Below are positions 1 to 12,434 of a DNA stretch of 64,000 bases, piece by piece (the first letter of the stretch is position 1; each line of letters begins with the position of its first letter). The DNA is taken from assembly GCF_022179445.1 (NCBI RefSeq), contig NZ_BPQU01000009.1, positions 62,001 through 126,000 on the forward strand. Direction: 5' to 3'. The stretch comes from Methylobacterium mesophilicum (GTDB lineage Bacteria > Pseudomonadota > Alphaproteobacteria > Rhizobiales > Beijerinckiaceae). Made by a program: the position numbers and the translations under genes. Under the pieces are notes generated by a model. That model was not told the origin of the DNA, did not search any database, and saw only the letters and a program-made list of their open reading frames with translations.

Positions 1-2
1 CA

Positions 3-1442
3 TCGGGAACGACCAACCCGACGACCGGCTCGGCCACCCCGCCGACGACGGGCTCCACGGCCACGATTGCCGCGACCCCCAAGCCCAGCGTCTCGACCGC
101 CCCGACGACGGGGTCCGGTACCTCCACGCCGTCGGCCGTTCAGAACCCACCGGTCGGCGCGTCTTCGGGCTCGACCAGTGCCACGCCGGGAACGAGCGCG
201 CCCACCGCCAGCGCGGCGCCCACGACAGCACCATCGGCGGCACCGTCTACGGCCCCTGGCGCGAGCACCACCCACACGACGGCGCAAACCAGCGCCGCGG
301 CCGCGCCGAACGGCACTGCTTCGAGCGCAACCGGCAGCGCGAACGGTGGAACGCATGCGCCGACCACGGGCGCGACGGCGCCGGCTGCAACCTCCACGAC
401 GAATGCGGGTGGCTCAACGACTCCGGCTGCGGGTTCCGCCGTCTCGTCTCCGCCGGCCAGCACCGCTCCCGCCACCGGAAGCGGGACCGGCACGGCAGGC
501 GGCCATGCGACGACGGGGGTCCAACCGACCACCGTCAGCGCAGCGCCTGCCGCGCCGACGCCGAATGCCGCCGGCACGACAACCGCGACGGTGACCTCCA
601 GCGCGCCGACCCGTGCCGCTCCCAGCTCGGTGAGCAGCGCGAACGGCGGATCGCACACGAGCGCGGGCGCGTCGTCGCAGACCGCCGCGGAGACGACCCA
701 TTCGGGCGGCGCGACCGTTGCGGCCACGGGTTCGGCGCCGCCTCCGACCACCGTCAGCGCAGCACCCCAGGCTCCTGCCCCGACGACGGGCTCTGCGGGG
801 ACGTCGAACCTGTCCGCGTCCCCCGTCTCGGCTCAATCCGCGGCCGGCTCGGCCTCGACCACGCCGGCAAACGGCATGGCCCATACGCCGACCACGGGAC
901 CGGGCGCCGCGGCCCCGGCGAACCTCGGCACGACGGCGGTGACGACCCCACCCGGCGGGACCAGCGCAAACGGTGTCGCCATCCCCGCCGCGAGCCCGGC
1001 GAGCGTGGCCTCGGTGACGACCAGCGCCACCGCGCAGCCGGCCATGGCCACCGCTCCGACCAACCCAGCCTCGACCGTGGCCTCCGCCTCCGGCGGTGCG
1101 GCGCGGCCGGCGCTCGGCAGCGCCACCCGGCCTCCCGCGGGCACTCAGAACCCGTATCCGCCGAACGGCAACCCGATCGCCCCCGCGCCGACAGCCCCTA
1201 TCAATTCCGGCAGCGCAACGAGCGCTTCCCCGGCCGCATCCGCGGGCGCCACGAATCCGCAGGGTTCAGCCGTCCCGGCGGCGGTGAGCAAGGCGCCCGC
1301 GTATGAGACGTTCTCCGTCCCCGAGAGCCAGCGGAAAGCCGCGATCGCCATGATGGCGAAGATCAATAAAGGCGAAGCCAGCCCACCTGCGACCACCGAC
1401 TGGTTCACCAAGCTGTCCAACATCCTGATGCATCTCTGGTAG
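3..1442 (+). CDS. Thr/Ser/Ala/Pro-rich low-complexity protein (5' end outside window)
   Basis: The reading frame is open from the left edge, so the true start lies outside the window; 479 residues are visible. Nearly all of it is Ala, Thr, Ser, Pro and Gly, with degenerate repeats: NGGTHAPTTG near residue 115, NGGSHTSAG near 216 and NGMAHTPTTG near 290, plus TTVSAAP at two sites. Only the last 50 residues look like a folded domain (AYETFSVPESQRKAAIAMMAKINKG, then WFTKLSNILMHLW at the end). No catalytic motif is visible. Such composition is common in surface, linker or wall-associated proteins, but no function can be assigned. Coding is supported by a frame of 1.4 kb with a non-random composition and an ordered C-terminus. 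The large antisense frames here come from base composition. Confidence 0.7.
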   Translation, partial: SGTTNPTTGSATPPTTGSTATIAATPKPSVSTAPTTGSGTSTPSAVQNPPVGASSGSTSATPGTSAPTASAAPTTAPSAAPSTAPGASTTHTTAQTSAAAAPNGTASSATGSANGGTHAPTTGATAPAATSTTNAGGSTTPAAGSAVSSPPASTAPATGSGTGTAGGHATTGVQPTTVSAAPAAPTPNAAGTTTATVTSSAPTRAAPSSVSSANGGSHTSAGASSQTAAETTHSGGATVAATGSAPPPTTVSAAPQAPAPTTGSAGTSNLSASPVSAQSAAGSASTTPANGMAHTPTTGPGAAAPANLGTTAVTTPPGGTSANGVAIPAASPASVASVTTSATAQPAMATAPTNPASTVASASGGAARPALGSATRPPAGTQNPYPPNGNPIAPAPTAPINSGSATSASPAASAGATNPQGSAVPAAVSKAPAYETFSVPESQRKAAIAMMAKINKGEASPPATTDWFTKLSNILMHLW

Positions 1443-2432
1443 GCGCGGCTTCCGAACGCGGTTTCGGAGGCGCCTGCGAGCGCAGGCCGCTTCCCGCGCC
1501 GGGGCCTGTGGATCTCCGCGGCCGGTGGGATGGTGCGTGGTGTGACCTTGCGGTTTGCGCTTGGCACCCGCCAGCGCAGTCCGGCCCGTTGCTGACCGAC
1601 CCGGTCCGCAACGGGCCGGTGCCCGCCGTTTCCCAGTATGAGAAGGTCGCCGGCGGCTTGGCCACCGGGGCGACCGCCGCCCGATGGTGCCGCGCGGCAA
1701 ACCGCAAGACGGCGGCCGGGCGCAGTTCCACGTCCTCTACGCATCGCGCTCGCCCGCGCCGAACCGGCATCCACGTTGCCGGCGAGCGGCTGGGGTCGGA
1801 GCGGGTCCGCCCCGATGGGACGCCCCGACTCGGGCCCTCATGCGCCGGGCTCGATCGGTGACGCGGAGACGCCAGCCGCCTCCCGGCAGCGGGTCGGCCA
1901 CCGTTCCGATCCGTCGGGCTGCACGGGCTGTCTCGCGACGCGGCCTGCCTCGCCAGCATCGGCAGCGCGCCGCATCCGGAAGCGCCCCCTCGCAGTCGCG
2001 GTGCTCGATACGCTCGTGCCGGCGGATCCGACAGGGGCATGCGTCTACGACGGGATGCGGTGCCTCGAATGCAATAACGTCGACCTGCCGGCTCAGTACG
2101 GCGGTCGTTCTGCCATCCGGAAAACGGTGCCTGGTGACCAGCCCAGCGCCTGGGCTTCAAGAGTGGCATTTCACATTCGGTAATCAATTCAGAGAAAGCC
2201 GATCGTTTCCGCGGCGCGAATGACAATTATCAGTAGAAATCCACTCTGATGGCTCGCCTTTCGAGGTCGGCGCGCGTGTAGCCTGTGGTATCCCTTGCGA
2301 ACCGGCGGCCGAATCGGGTTTGTCCTGCGCAGAGACACCGCGGCATCGCGGGGCGCGACACCTGAGGAGGATGGCCGCGGCTTGGATCGATCGGTTGGCC
2401 CGGTCGGCGCAGTGACCGGAGGCGTATCGACG
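1443..2432. other. gene-free stretch
   Basis: About 1 kb with several overlapping open frames on both strands, none with plausible protein composition, ribosome site or family resemblance. The most protein-like piece is a plus-strand frame ending near 2183 with a CLEC motif, but it has no supported start. I see no RNA gene or clear repeat here. Confidence 0.5.
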
Positions 2433-2750
2433 ATGATGATCGCTATTCCCGCCTTGCTGATGGGAGCGACCCTGGCGGTGCCGGTCGCGGACCGCATGCC
2501 GGCCTTCGATGTCGGGCCGGGGTGCCGGGCGGCCACCACGCTGATGACCCTCGATCCCAAGCGGCAGAAACTCTGCCTCGACGACGAGGCGTCGGCCCGC
2601 GCGCAGGTCGCCCAGCAATGGGCGCGCTATCCGGCCGGCGACCGGACGCGCTGCACCGCGGAGGCCCAGCTGGACGGCCTGCCGAGCTACGTCGATCTGC
2701 TCGAGTGCCTGACCCTCGCCCGCGAGGCCAAGGCGGAAGACAAGTGGTAG
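2433..2750 (+). CDS. small exported protein, four cysteines
   Basis: A 105-residue protein. The start at the first of two adjacent ATGs is chosen because GGAGG lies 10 bases upstream and the next residues form a signal peptide (MMIAIPALLMGATLAVPVA). The mature part has four cysteines, in GCRAAT, KLCLDD, TRCTAE and LLECLT, which could form two disulfides in the periplasm, and ends in a charged tail (AREAKAEDKW). It lies 58 bases upstream of the RND adaptor on the same strand, so co-transcription is possible. I do not recognise the family. Small Cys-containing secreted proteins of this type are common in Rhizobiales and mostly uncharacterised. Confidence 0.7.
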   Translation: MMIAIPALLMGATLAVPVADRMPAFDVGPGCRAATTLMTLDPKRQKLCLDDEASARAQVAQQWARYPAGDRTRCTAEAQLDGLPSYVDLLECLTLAREAKAEDKW

Positions 2751-2808
2751 CCCCGGCAGGATCTCCGCCCACGACCGTCCCGTAACGATCCCAGTCGAGG
2801 GGCCGCCC

Positions 2809-3987
2809 GTGCCGATCGCGCTACAGTTTCCCGGCCCTGCCCGCCTCCTGGTCGTCGCGACCCTCGCGGCGCTGGCGGCCGGGTGCCACGACACCAACCA
2901 GTACGTTCCGCCGCCGCCCCCGAGCGTCTCGGTGGCGCAGCCGGTCGCGCGCACGGTGACGCGCTACTTCGAGCTCACCGGCAACACCAAGGCGTTCGCG
3001 GCCGTCGATCTCGAGGCCCGCGTCCAGGGGTTTCTGGAGGGGATCAGCTATACGGACGGGGCCGTGGTGAAGAAGGGCGCGCCGCTCTTCTCCATCCAGC
3101 GCAACACCTACGAGGCGCAGCTCAAGCAGGCGCAGGGCGCCCTGGCCGCGCAGCAGGCCGCCCTGGCCAACGCCCAGTCGGAGTACCAGCGCCAGTCCAC
3201 CCTGGGACGGCAGGAGTTCGCCTCGCAGGCGCGGGTGGAGGATGCCAAGACCAAGCTGGACCAGGCCACCGCCGCCGTGTTGGAGGCGCAGGCCAACCTG
3301 GATATCGCCGCGATCAACCTCGGCTACACGCAGGTCTCCGCGCCCTTCGACGGGGTGGTCACCAATCACCTCGTGGATGTCGGGGCGCTCGTCGGCATCA
3401 GCGGGCCGACCAAGCTGGCGCAGCTCGTGCGCATCGACCCGCTCTACATCTACTTCAACGTCAGCGAGCAGCAGGTCCTGCTGGTCAAGCAGCACCTCCT
3501 CGCGACGCAGCGGACGTTGGGCGACCTGTCCAAGATCCCGGTGGAGATCGGCCTGCAGGACGAGGCCGGCTATCCGCATACCGGCAAGCTGGACTACCTC
3601 GCGCCCCAGGTGGACCCGTCCACCGGCACGCTGCTGGCGCGGGCGCTCATCGACAACGCGGATCACGCGCTCCTGCCGGGCCTGTTCGTGCGGGTCCGGA
3701 TCCCGGTCGGACGCGACGACAAGGCCCTGCTGGTCCGCGACGACGCCATCGGGACGAACCAGCAGGGCAGCTACCTGCTCACGGTCGGGGCCGACGACAC
3801 GGTCGCGCAGCGGGTGGTGACGCTCGGTCCGCGCGACGGGCGCGACCGGGTGATCCTGACGGGGCTCAAACCCGACGCGTGGGTCGTCACGGACGGCATC
3901 CAGCGGGCCATCCCGGGGGCCAAGGTCGCGCCCCGGAAGGTGGCGCCGGCCGACGCTTCCGCCGATCCGGCGCCGGTTCAGCGGTGA
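2809..3987 (+). CDS. RND efflux periplasmic adaptor (membrane fusion lipoprotein)
   Basis: A 392-residue adaptor of the AcrA/MexA family, which links an RND pump in the inner membrane to an outer-membrane channel. The start is GTG with GAGG about 8 bases upstream. An N-terminal hydrophobic stretch ends in the lipobox LAAGC, putting the lipidated cysteine at residue 26. The order is lipoyl/barrel half (VDLEARVQGFLEGISYTDGAVVKKG), an alpha-helical hairpin rich in Gln and Ala (about residues 95-165), the second lipoyl half (VSAPFDGVVTNHLVDVGALV), a beta-barrel and the membrane-proximal domain. It is followed 85 bases later by its pump. No TolC/OprM-type gene lies next to them, so the outer-membrane partner must be encoded elsewhere. 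The substrate cannot be predicted. Confidence 0.95.
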   Translation: MPIALQFPGPARLLVVATLAALAAGCHDTNQYVPPPPPSVSVAQPVARTVTRYFELTGNTKAFAAVDLEARVQGFLEGISYTDGAVVKKGAPLFSIQRNTYEAQLKQAQGALAAQQAALANAQSEYQRQSTLGRQEFASQARVEDAKTKLDQATAAVLEAQANLDIAAINLGYTQVSAPFDGVVTNHLVDVGALVGISGPTKLAQLVRIDPLYIYFNVSEQQVLLVKQHLLATQRTLGDLSKIPVEIGLQDEAGYPHTGKLDYLAPQVDPSTGTLLARALIDNADHALLPGLFVRVRIPVGRDDKALLVRDDAIGTNQQGSYLLTVGADDTVAQRVVTLGPRDGRDRVILTGLKPDAWVVTDGIQRAIPGAKVAPRKVAPADASADPAPVQR

Positions 3988-4072
3988 GACGCCGGCCGTC
4001 GGCACCCGTCGATCCGCGCTCCCGCCCGTCCGGCGGGCCGCCCCTGAGACGTCGGCACCGAGGGCCAACGGC

Positions 4073-7000
4073 ATGATCTCGCGCTTCTTCATCGAGCGGC
4101 CGGTCCTGGCCAACGTGCTCGCCCTGGTGATGGTGCTGGTCGGGGCGGTCTCGCTGTTCAACCTGCCCGTGTCGCAATACCCCAACGTCGTCCCGCCGAC
4201 GGTCCAGGTCACCACGCGCTATCCGGGGGCCAGCGCCCGCACGGTGATCGACACGGTGGCGCTGCCGATCGAGCAGCAGGTCAACGGCGTCGAGGGCATG
4301 CTCTACATGCAGTCGACCAGCGCCAGCGACGGCACCTACACCCTCACGGTCACCTTCGCGATCGGGACGGACGGCGACCAGGCCCAGGTGCTGGTGCAGA
4401 ACCGCGTGGCCATCGCGATGTCGTCGCTGCCGCAGGCGGTGCAGGTCCAGGGGGTCACGACCCAGAAGAAGTCCACCGCGGTCCTGCAATTCGTGACGCT
4501 GTCGTCCCCCGACGGACAGTTCGACAGCCTGTTCCTGTCGAATTACGGCGTCATCAACGTTCAGAACGAGCTGGCCCGGCTTCCGGGCGTCGGCAACGTC
4601 ACGGTGTTCGGCGCCGGCCAGTACGCGATGCGGATCTGGCTGGATCCCGACCTCGTGCAGGCCCGGGGTCTCACCCCCGACGCCATCATCACCATCGTCC
4701 AGCAGCAGAGCCAGGAGGTCACCGCCGGGGCCGTGGGCATGCCGCCGGTCCCGGCCGGTCAGGACTTCCAATACACCCTCAACGTCAACGGGCGGCTGAA
4801 CGACGCCCCGGACTTCGAGAACATCGTCATCAAGGCGGATGCGCAGGACGGCGGCCGCATCACCCGCCTGCGCGACGTCGGCCGCGTCGAACTCGGCGCG
4901 CAGACCTACAGCCAGTCCTTCACCCTGAACGGCCAGCCCGCCGCCGGCCTCGGCATCTTCCAGCTGCCGGAGGCGAACGCGCTCACGGTGGCGGAGGCGG
5001 TCCGGACCCGGATGGGCGAGCTGGCCAAGAGCTTCCCGCCGGGCCTCGTCTACAGCATCCCGTTCGACACCACCGGGTTCGTGCAGGCCTCGATCCACGA
5101 GGTCTACACGACGCTGTTCGAGGCCGCCGTCCTGGTCCTGATCGTCATCCTGGTCTTCGTCCAGGACTGGCGCGCCATGCTGGTACCGGCGACCACGGTC
5201 CCGGTGACCATCATCGGCGCCTTCGCGGCCATGGCGGCGATGGGCTTCAGCGTGAACCTCTCGACGCTGTTCGCCATCGTGCTGGCCATCGGCATCGTGG
5301 TGGACGACGCGATCGTGATCGTCGAGGGGGTGGCGCACCACATCGACGAGGGCCTCTCGCCCCGGGCGGCGGCCGAGAAGGCGATGGAGGAGCTGTTCGG
5401 CCCGATCATCGGCATCACCCTGGTGCTGATGTCGGTCTTCGTTCCGGCCGCGTTCCTGCCCGGCCTGACCGGCCAGCTCTACAAGCAGTTCGCCCTGGTC
5501 ATCGCCGCCACCGCCCTGATCAGCGCGGTCAACGCCGCCACGCTGAAGCCGACCCAGTGCGCCCTGTGGCTGCGCAAGCCGGTGCCCCCGGAGAAGCGCA
5601 ACGTGTTCTACCGCGGCTTCAACCGCGTCTACGGCGTCGCCGAGGATTGGTACGCAAGGCTGATCGGCCACATGGTCCGGCGAAGCGGCGTCATGGTCGC
5701 CGTCGCGCTCCTGCTGATCGGCCTGGCCGGATGGGGGCTGACCCGCCTGCCGACCGCCTTCCTGCCGACCGAGGACCAGGGCTACGTCCTGATCGGGGCG
5801 CAACTGCCGGACGGCGCCTCGAAGGAGCGCACCGACGCGGTGATGCAGCGTATCAGCGCGCAGGCGAAGGCGACGCCCGGCGTGGACAACGTCCTCACCA
5901 TCAGCGGCATCTCGGTCCTCGACGCCAACGCCACCCTCCCCAATGCCGGCGTCGCCTACGTCGTGCTCAAGGATTGGGACGCCCGGGGCAAGGCGAAGGG
6001 CCAGGACCTGCGCAGCCTCTACGAGCGCTTCAACGCGATGCTGGAGGAGGTGGAGGGCGCCTCGACCTTCGTGCTCATCCCCCCGCCGATCCAGGGCATC
6101 GGCAATGCCAGCGGCTTCACCATGCAGGTGGAGTTGCGCAACGGCGACTTCGACTACCCGCTGCTGGAAAGCCTCGCCCGGACGATCGTCGCCGACGGGA
6201 CCGCGCAATCCGGGCTGCAGAAGCTCAACACCTCGTTCCGGGCCGGCGTGCCGCAGATCGCGATCGCGGTGGACCGGGTCAAGGCCGAGGCCCTGGGCGT
6301 GACGGTCGGACAGGTGTTTTCGACGCTGTCGAGCTACGTCGGGTCGTCCTACGTCACGCAGTTCAACAAGTTCGGCCGGACCTTCCAGGTCTACGTGCAG
6401 GCCGCGCCCGATTACCGGCTGCGCCCGGAGGACATCCAGAACCTGAAGGTGCGCGCCGGCAACGGCGTGATGGTGCCGCTCGGCACCGTCGTCGAGATCA
6501 AGTCGGTCCAGGGCCCATCCCTGATCAGCCTCTACAACCTCTACCCGACGGCCACGATCGTGGGCGGGGCGGCCCCGGGCTTCAGCTCCGGGCAGTCGCT
6601 GGACCTGATGCAGCAGATCGCCGCCAAGGTGCTGCCGCCGGGCACGGGCTACGACTGGACGGCGATGTCGTATCAGGAGAAGGCCGTGGGCTCCCAGATC
6701 TACTGGGTGTTCGCGCTGGCCATCGTGCTCGTCTACCTCGTGCTGGCCGGGCAGTACGAGAGCTGGATCCTGCCGCTGGCGGTCCTGCTCGGGGTGCCGC
6801 TGGCGCTCCTGGGCACGGTCGGGGCCCTGCTGACGCTCGGGGTCGCCAACAACCTCTACACGCAGATCGGCCTGATCCTGCTGATCGCGCTGGCGAGCAA
6901 GAACGCCATCCTGATCGTCGAGGTCGCCCGCGAGAAGCGGCAGGCCGGGCTCGACATCGCGGTGGCGGCCGTGGAGGCGGCGCGGCTGCGCTTCCGCCCG

Positions 7001-7246
7001 ATCCTGATGACCTCGTTCGCCTTCATCCTCGGCGTGCTGCCGCTGGTCACCGCCTCCGGGGCGGGGGCGGCGGCGCGCAAGTCGATCGGCATCGCGGTAT
7101 TCAGCGGCATGCTCGCCTCGACCTGCCTGGCCGTGCTGTTCGTGCCGTCCTTCTACGTCATCCTGCAGCGCCTCGAGGAGCGCCGCGCGCGGGGCCCGCG
7201 CCCCGCACCGGCCGGGACGGTATCGGCGGCCTCGGAGAGCCTCTGA
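4073..7246 (+). CDS. RND (HAE1 family) multidrug efflux pump
   Basis: A 1057-residue inner-membrane proton/drug antiporter of the AcrB/MexB/MexF type and of full family length. The start gives the expected MISRFFIERPVLANVLALV, with TM1 at once. The proton-relay aspartate pair is in GIVVDDAIVIVEG (about residues 411-412), and the conserved lysine of the second half is in LASKNAILIVEVARE. Two large periplasmic loops follow TM1 and TM7. Downstream of the adaptor gene and probably co-transcribed with it. The C-terminus is a short charged tail rich in Arg and Pro. No local regulator (TetR or LysR) is present. Its role as a pump is secure; the substrates are unknown. Confidence 0.97.
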   Translation: MISRFFIERPVLANVLALVMVLVGAVSLFNLPVSQYPNVVPPTVQVTTRYPGASARTVIDTVALPIEQQVNGVEGMLYMQSTSASDGTYTLTVTFAIGTDGDQAQVLVQNRVAIAMSSLPQAVQVQGVTTQKKSTAVLQFVTLSSPDGQFDSLFLSNYGVINVQNELARLPGVGNVTVFGAGQYAMRIWLDPDLVQARGLTPDAIITIVQQQSQEVTAGAVGMPPVPAGQDFQYTLNVNGRLNDAPDFENIVIKADAQDGGRITRLRDVGRVELGAQTYSQSFTLNGQPAAGLGIFQLPEANALTVAEAVRTRMGELAKSFPPGLVYSIPFDTTGFVQASIHEVYTTLFEAAVLVLIVILVFVQDWRAMLVPATTVPVTIIGAFAAMAAMGFSVNLSTLFAIVLAIGIVVDDAIVIVEGVAHHIDEGLSPRAAAEKAMEELFGPIIGITLVLMSVFVPAAFLPGLTGQLYKQFALVIAATALISAVNAATLKPTQCALWLRKPVPPEKRNVFYRGFNRVYGVAEDWYARLIGHMVRRSGVMVAVALLLIGLAGWGLTRLPTAFLPTEDQGYVLIGAQLPDGASKERTDAVMQRISAQAKATPGVDNVLTISGISVLDANATLPNAGVAYVVLKDWDARGKAKGQDLRSLYERFNAMLEEVEGASTFVLIPPPIQGIGNASGFTMQVELRNGDFDYPLLESLARTIVADGTAQSGLQKLNTSFRAGVPQIAIAVDRVKAEALGVTVGQVFSTLSSYVGSSYVTQFNKFGRTFQVYVQAAPDYRLRPEDIQNLKVRAGNGVMVPLGTVVEIKSVQGPSLISLYNLYPTATIVGGAAPGFSSGQSLDLMQQIAAKVLPPGTGYDWTAMSYQEKAVGSQIYWVFALAIVLVYLVLAGQYESWILPLAVLLGVPLALLGTVGALLTLGVANNLYTQIGLILLIALASKNAILIVEVAREKRQAGLDIAVAAVEAARLRFRPILMTSFAFILGVLPLVTASGAGAAARKSIGIAVFSGMLASTCLAVLFVPSFYVILQRLEERRARGPRPAPAGTVSAASESL

Positions 7247-7346
7247 CCGCGACGACGCCCGGCCCGGATCTCAGAAGCCAAGCGGATCCGGTGAAGCCTG
7301 GCCGCCGACGCAGCAATGCGCGTGGTTCGTCCCGCGGTGGAAACGC

Positions 7347-8381
7347 CTACCTCAGCGTGCAACAATAGACCTCGCATTCGCCCTTCCCCTTGAGGGCGAC
7401 CTTCCCGACGGGACGGATCGCGCCGCCGTCCCGCACCCGGGTCGAGGCCTCCTCCGACAGGTGGACGGCGCATCCGTCGCCGAGCGCACAGAGGCGCGCG
7501 GCCACGTTCACGGTGTCGCCCCAGAGATCGAAGGTGAACTTGGACCGGCCGACGATGCCGCCGACGACCGAACCGATGTGGATGCCGGCCCGGATCCGCC
7601 AGCCGGTCGGCCCGTCGCCCGCGATGGCGACCATGTCCCGGGCGCAGCGCACCGCCGCGGTCACCGGGTCGGCATGGGGCGACAGGAGGTTGGCGGTGGC
7701 CATGAACGCGTCGCCGATCGTCTTGATCTTCTCCATGCCGTGCGTGTGGGCGACCACCTCGAACGCCTCGGCGAGGCGCTGAACCTCGGCGACGACGGCT
7801 TCGGGGCCTTGGGTGTGGCACCAGGCCGTGAAGCCGACGAGATCGATGAACAGCACCGCGACGTCGTCGAAGAGCCGGGGCTTGACCTGCCCGGTCGTCA
7901 TCAACTCGCTCACCGCCGCCACGGGCAGGATCGCGTGGAGCAGGTCGTCGGCGCGCTTGCGCTGCCGCTCGATGGTCTCGAGATGCGCCATCTCCCGGTC
8001 GTGGAGCCGCTTCCGGTCGAGGCACGCGCGGATCCGGGCTTCGAGCAGCACCGGCTCGAAGGGTTTTGGCAGGTAATCCTCGGCCCCCATCTCGATGCAG
8101 CGCACGATGCTGCCGATCTCGGTCAGCGCCGAGATCATGACCACCGGGGTATGGCGCAGCCGCTCGTGCGCCTTGATGCGGTCGAGCACGGCGTAGCCGT
8201 CGAGGATCGGCATCATCACGTCGAGCAGGACCAGATCGAACGGCTCCGCGTCCAGCAGATCGAGGGCCACGCGCCCGTTGGAGGCCCGGACGCTCGCATG
8301 GCCGAGAATCTCCAGTTCCTGCTCCAGCAGGTCGAGGTTGAAGGCTTCGTCGTCGACGATGAGGATGCGCGCTGGGTCCAC
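7347..8381 (-). CDS. response regulator with class III nucleotidyl cyclase output
   Basis: 344 residues. Receiver domain about 1-120: acidic pocket D10/D11, phospho-acceptor D54 in LVLLDVMMP, and the lysine in YLPKPFEP. After a helical linker (about 125-160) comes a class III cyclase catalytic domain. Its metal-binding aspartates are in LFIDLVGFT and IKTIGDAFMA; the purine-specifying pair looks like Lys (in EKIKTIGD) and Asp (in FDLWGDTVNVAARL). That pair favours ATP over GTP, so cAMP is the predicted product. This is inference from known adenylate and guanylate cyclase residues. Last gene of a minus-strand set with a stand-alone receiver (46 bases upstream) and a hybrid kinase, the likely phosphate source. 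Soluble, with no membrane segment. Confidence 0.93.
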   Translation of the reverse strand: MDPARILIVDDEAFNLDLLEQELEILGHASVRASNGRVALDLLDAEPFDLVLLDVMMPILDGYAVLDRIKAHERLRHTPVVMISALTEIGSIVRCIEMGAEDYLPKPFEPVLLEARIRACLDRKRLHDREMAHLETIERQRKRADDLLHAILPVAAVSELMTTGQVKPRLFDDVAVLFIDLVGFTAWCHTQGPEAVVAEVQRLAEAFEVVAHTHGMEKIKTIGDAFMATANLLSPHADPVTAAVRCARDMVAIAGDGPTGWRIRAGIHIGSVVGGIVGRSKFTFDLWGDTVNVAARLCALGDGCAVHLSEEASTRVRDGGAIRPVGKVALKGKGECEVYCCTLR

Positions 8382-8427
8382 GGGTCTCGCTCTCTCCGGG
8401 CCGAAGCCTCTCTGGGGCCGCCCGCGC

Positions 8428-8787
8428 TCAGTCGAGCCAGTGATGCAGCTTGGCGAACAGCAGGTCCTCGTCGACGGGCTTCGTCATGAAGTCGTCGCAG
8501 CCCGCGGCCCTGGCCTTGTCGGCGTCGCCGCTCATCGCGTTGGCGGTAATCGCGATGACGGGGATGCCGGCCGTCGCCGGGTCGGCCTTGATCCGCCGCG
8601 TCGCCTCCCAGCCGTCGATGACCGGCAGGGAGAGGTCCATCAGGATCAGGTCCGGGGTGTGGCTCGCCGCCATCGCGACGCCGGCGGCGCCGTCGACCGC
8701 CATCACCAGCGCGTAGTCGTCCTCCAGGAGCTGCATCAGCAGATCGCGGTTGAGCGCGACGTCTTCGACGATGAGGATGGTCTTCAT
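8428..8787 (-). CDS. single-domain response regulator (CheY/DivK-like)
   Basis: 119 residues made of one receiver domain: acidic pair E8/D9, acceptor D51 in LILMDLSLP, Thr in IAITANAM, and Lys in DFMTKPVDED. There is no output domain, as in DivK- or CheY-type shuttles that pass phosphate between a hybrid kinase and a final regulator or bind a target directly. It lies between the hybrid kinase (70 bases upstream) and the receiver-cyclase, on the same strand, so a common transcript and phosphorelay are likely. No HPt protein is encoded in this cluster, so a relay would need one from elsewhere unless the kinase phosphorylates this receiver directly. Confidence 0.93.
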   Translation of the reverse strand: MKTILIVEDVALNRDLLMQLLEDDYALVMAVDGAAGVAMAASHTPDLILMDLSLPVIDGWEATRRIKADPATAGIPVIAITANAMSGDADKARAAGCDDFMTKPVDEDLLFAKLHHWLD

Positions 8788-8857
8788 CCGCCGACATCCT
8801 CGCGGGCTGCGTGCGGGTGATGCATCGGTTCTTCCGCGGCCGTTTCGCCAGCAGCGC

Positions 8858-11788
<2,931 letters not shown>

Positions 11789-12199
11789 GAACCAGCGTCA
11801 TCGATCCATGAGATCGACGCGCGATATCAAGTCACTTTGGAGCGGGGATCCGGAAATCACAATACCGAACGGTTTCCCCACAGGGGCTATCGCGAGTCTG
11901 TTGTGCGTCTACTGATCTGTTTTCTGGGTTGATCGGTATGATCCCGGATCGGCCGCCGTATCCGACCGGGGACGGGCGCCGATCATGCCGCGTCTGGCGC
12001 CGCTGCGGGCGGCCGGGGTGCGCGGGTTCGGGCCGCTGGGTCGTGGAATTGTCGAGACGCTTAGGATGGGGACTCGCCCGCCCCTGCCACCCGCTGCCGA
12101 CGCTCGGTCGAGGTTGACCACCGTGACGCCATGGGACGCGCAGGGCTACCGAAGTCGCCGACCTTCCGCGCCATCGGACTGGATCGCCGGCCCGGAGAT
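11789..12199. other. intergenic region upstream of the hybrid kinase
   Basis: About 410 bases. The part next to the kinase start (11790-11940) is less GC-rich and probably carries its promoter. The rest holds only short open frames of poor composition. I see no RNA gene. Confidence 0.4.
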
Positions 12200-12406
12200 T
12201 CAGAGGTGCTGCACGTCGATCTTCGGGCGACGGCTCATTCGGGCAGCCGCCCGCGACCAGAGCCGGTGCGACGCCTTGTACGCACGGGCCGCACGCAGCA
12301 TCACACCCACCGACAGGCTCAGCACGCTCGCCAGGAGCAGCAATGGTCGGGAGGGTGCCGTCTCGGCCTCGGCGTAATCGTACCAGAGCGGGTTGTCGTC
12401 CTGCAT
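12200..12406 (-). CDS. small single-pass membrane protein downstream of the sugar transferase
   Basis: A 68-residue protein starting MQDDNPLWYDYAEAETAPS, with one hydrophobic helix (LLLLASVLSLSVGVML, about 22-37) followed by a basic cytoplasmic-type tail (RAARAYKASHRLWSRAAARM). The start is supported by GAGGG 8 bases upstream of the ATG. The reading frame also continues upstream through the end of the sugar transferase, but that extension has shadow composition. The gene begins 28 bases after the transferase stop, on the same strand, so the two are probably one transcript. Function unknown; a helper or anchor for the polysaccharide transferase is only a guess from position. Confidence 0.65.
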   Translation of the reverse strand: MQDDNPLWYDYAEAETAPSRPLLLLASVLSLSVGVMLRAARAYKASHRLWSRAAARMSRRPKIDVQHL

Positions 12407-12434
12407 GGCTCGGTCCCTCGGAAGCGCGGCCACG

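Noticed and set aside
1990..2183. Plus-strand frame with a CLEC motif
   Set aside because: No ribosome site or start, and only a short stretch is protein-like.
3887..6208. Long minus-strand frame opposite the RND pump
   Set aside because: Shadow of a high-GC gene; no start signal, and the residues are His/Arg/Asp-rich without domains.
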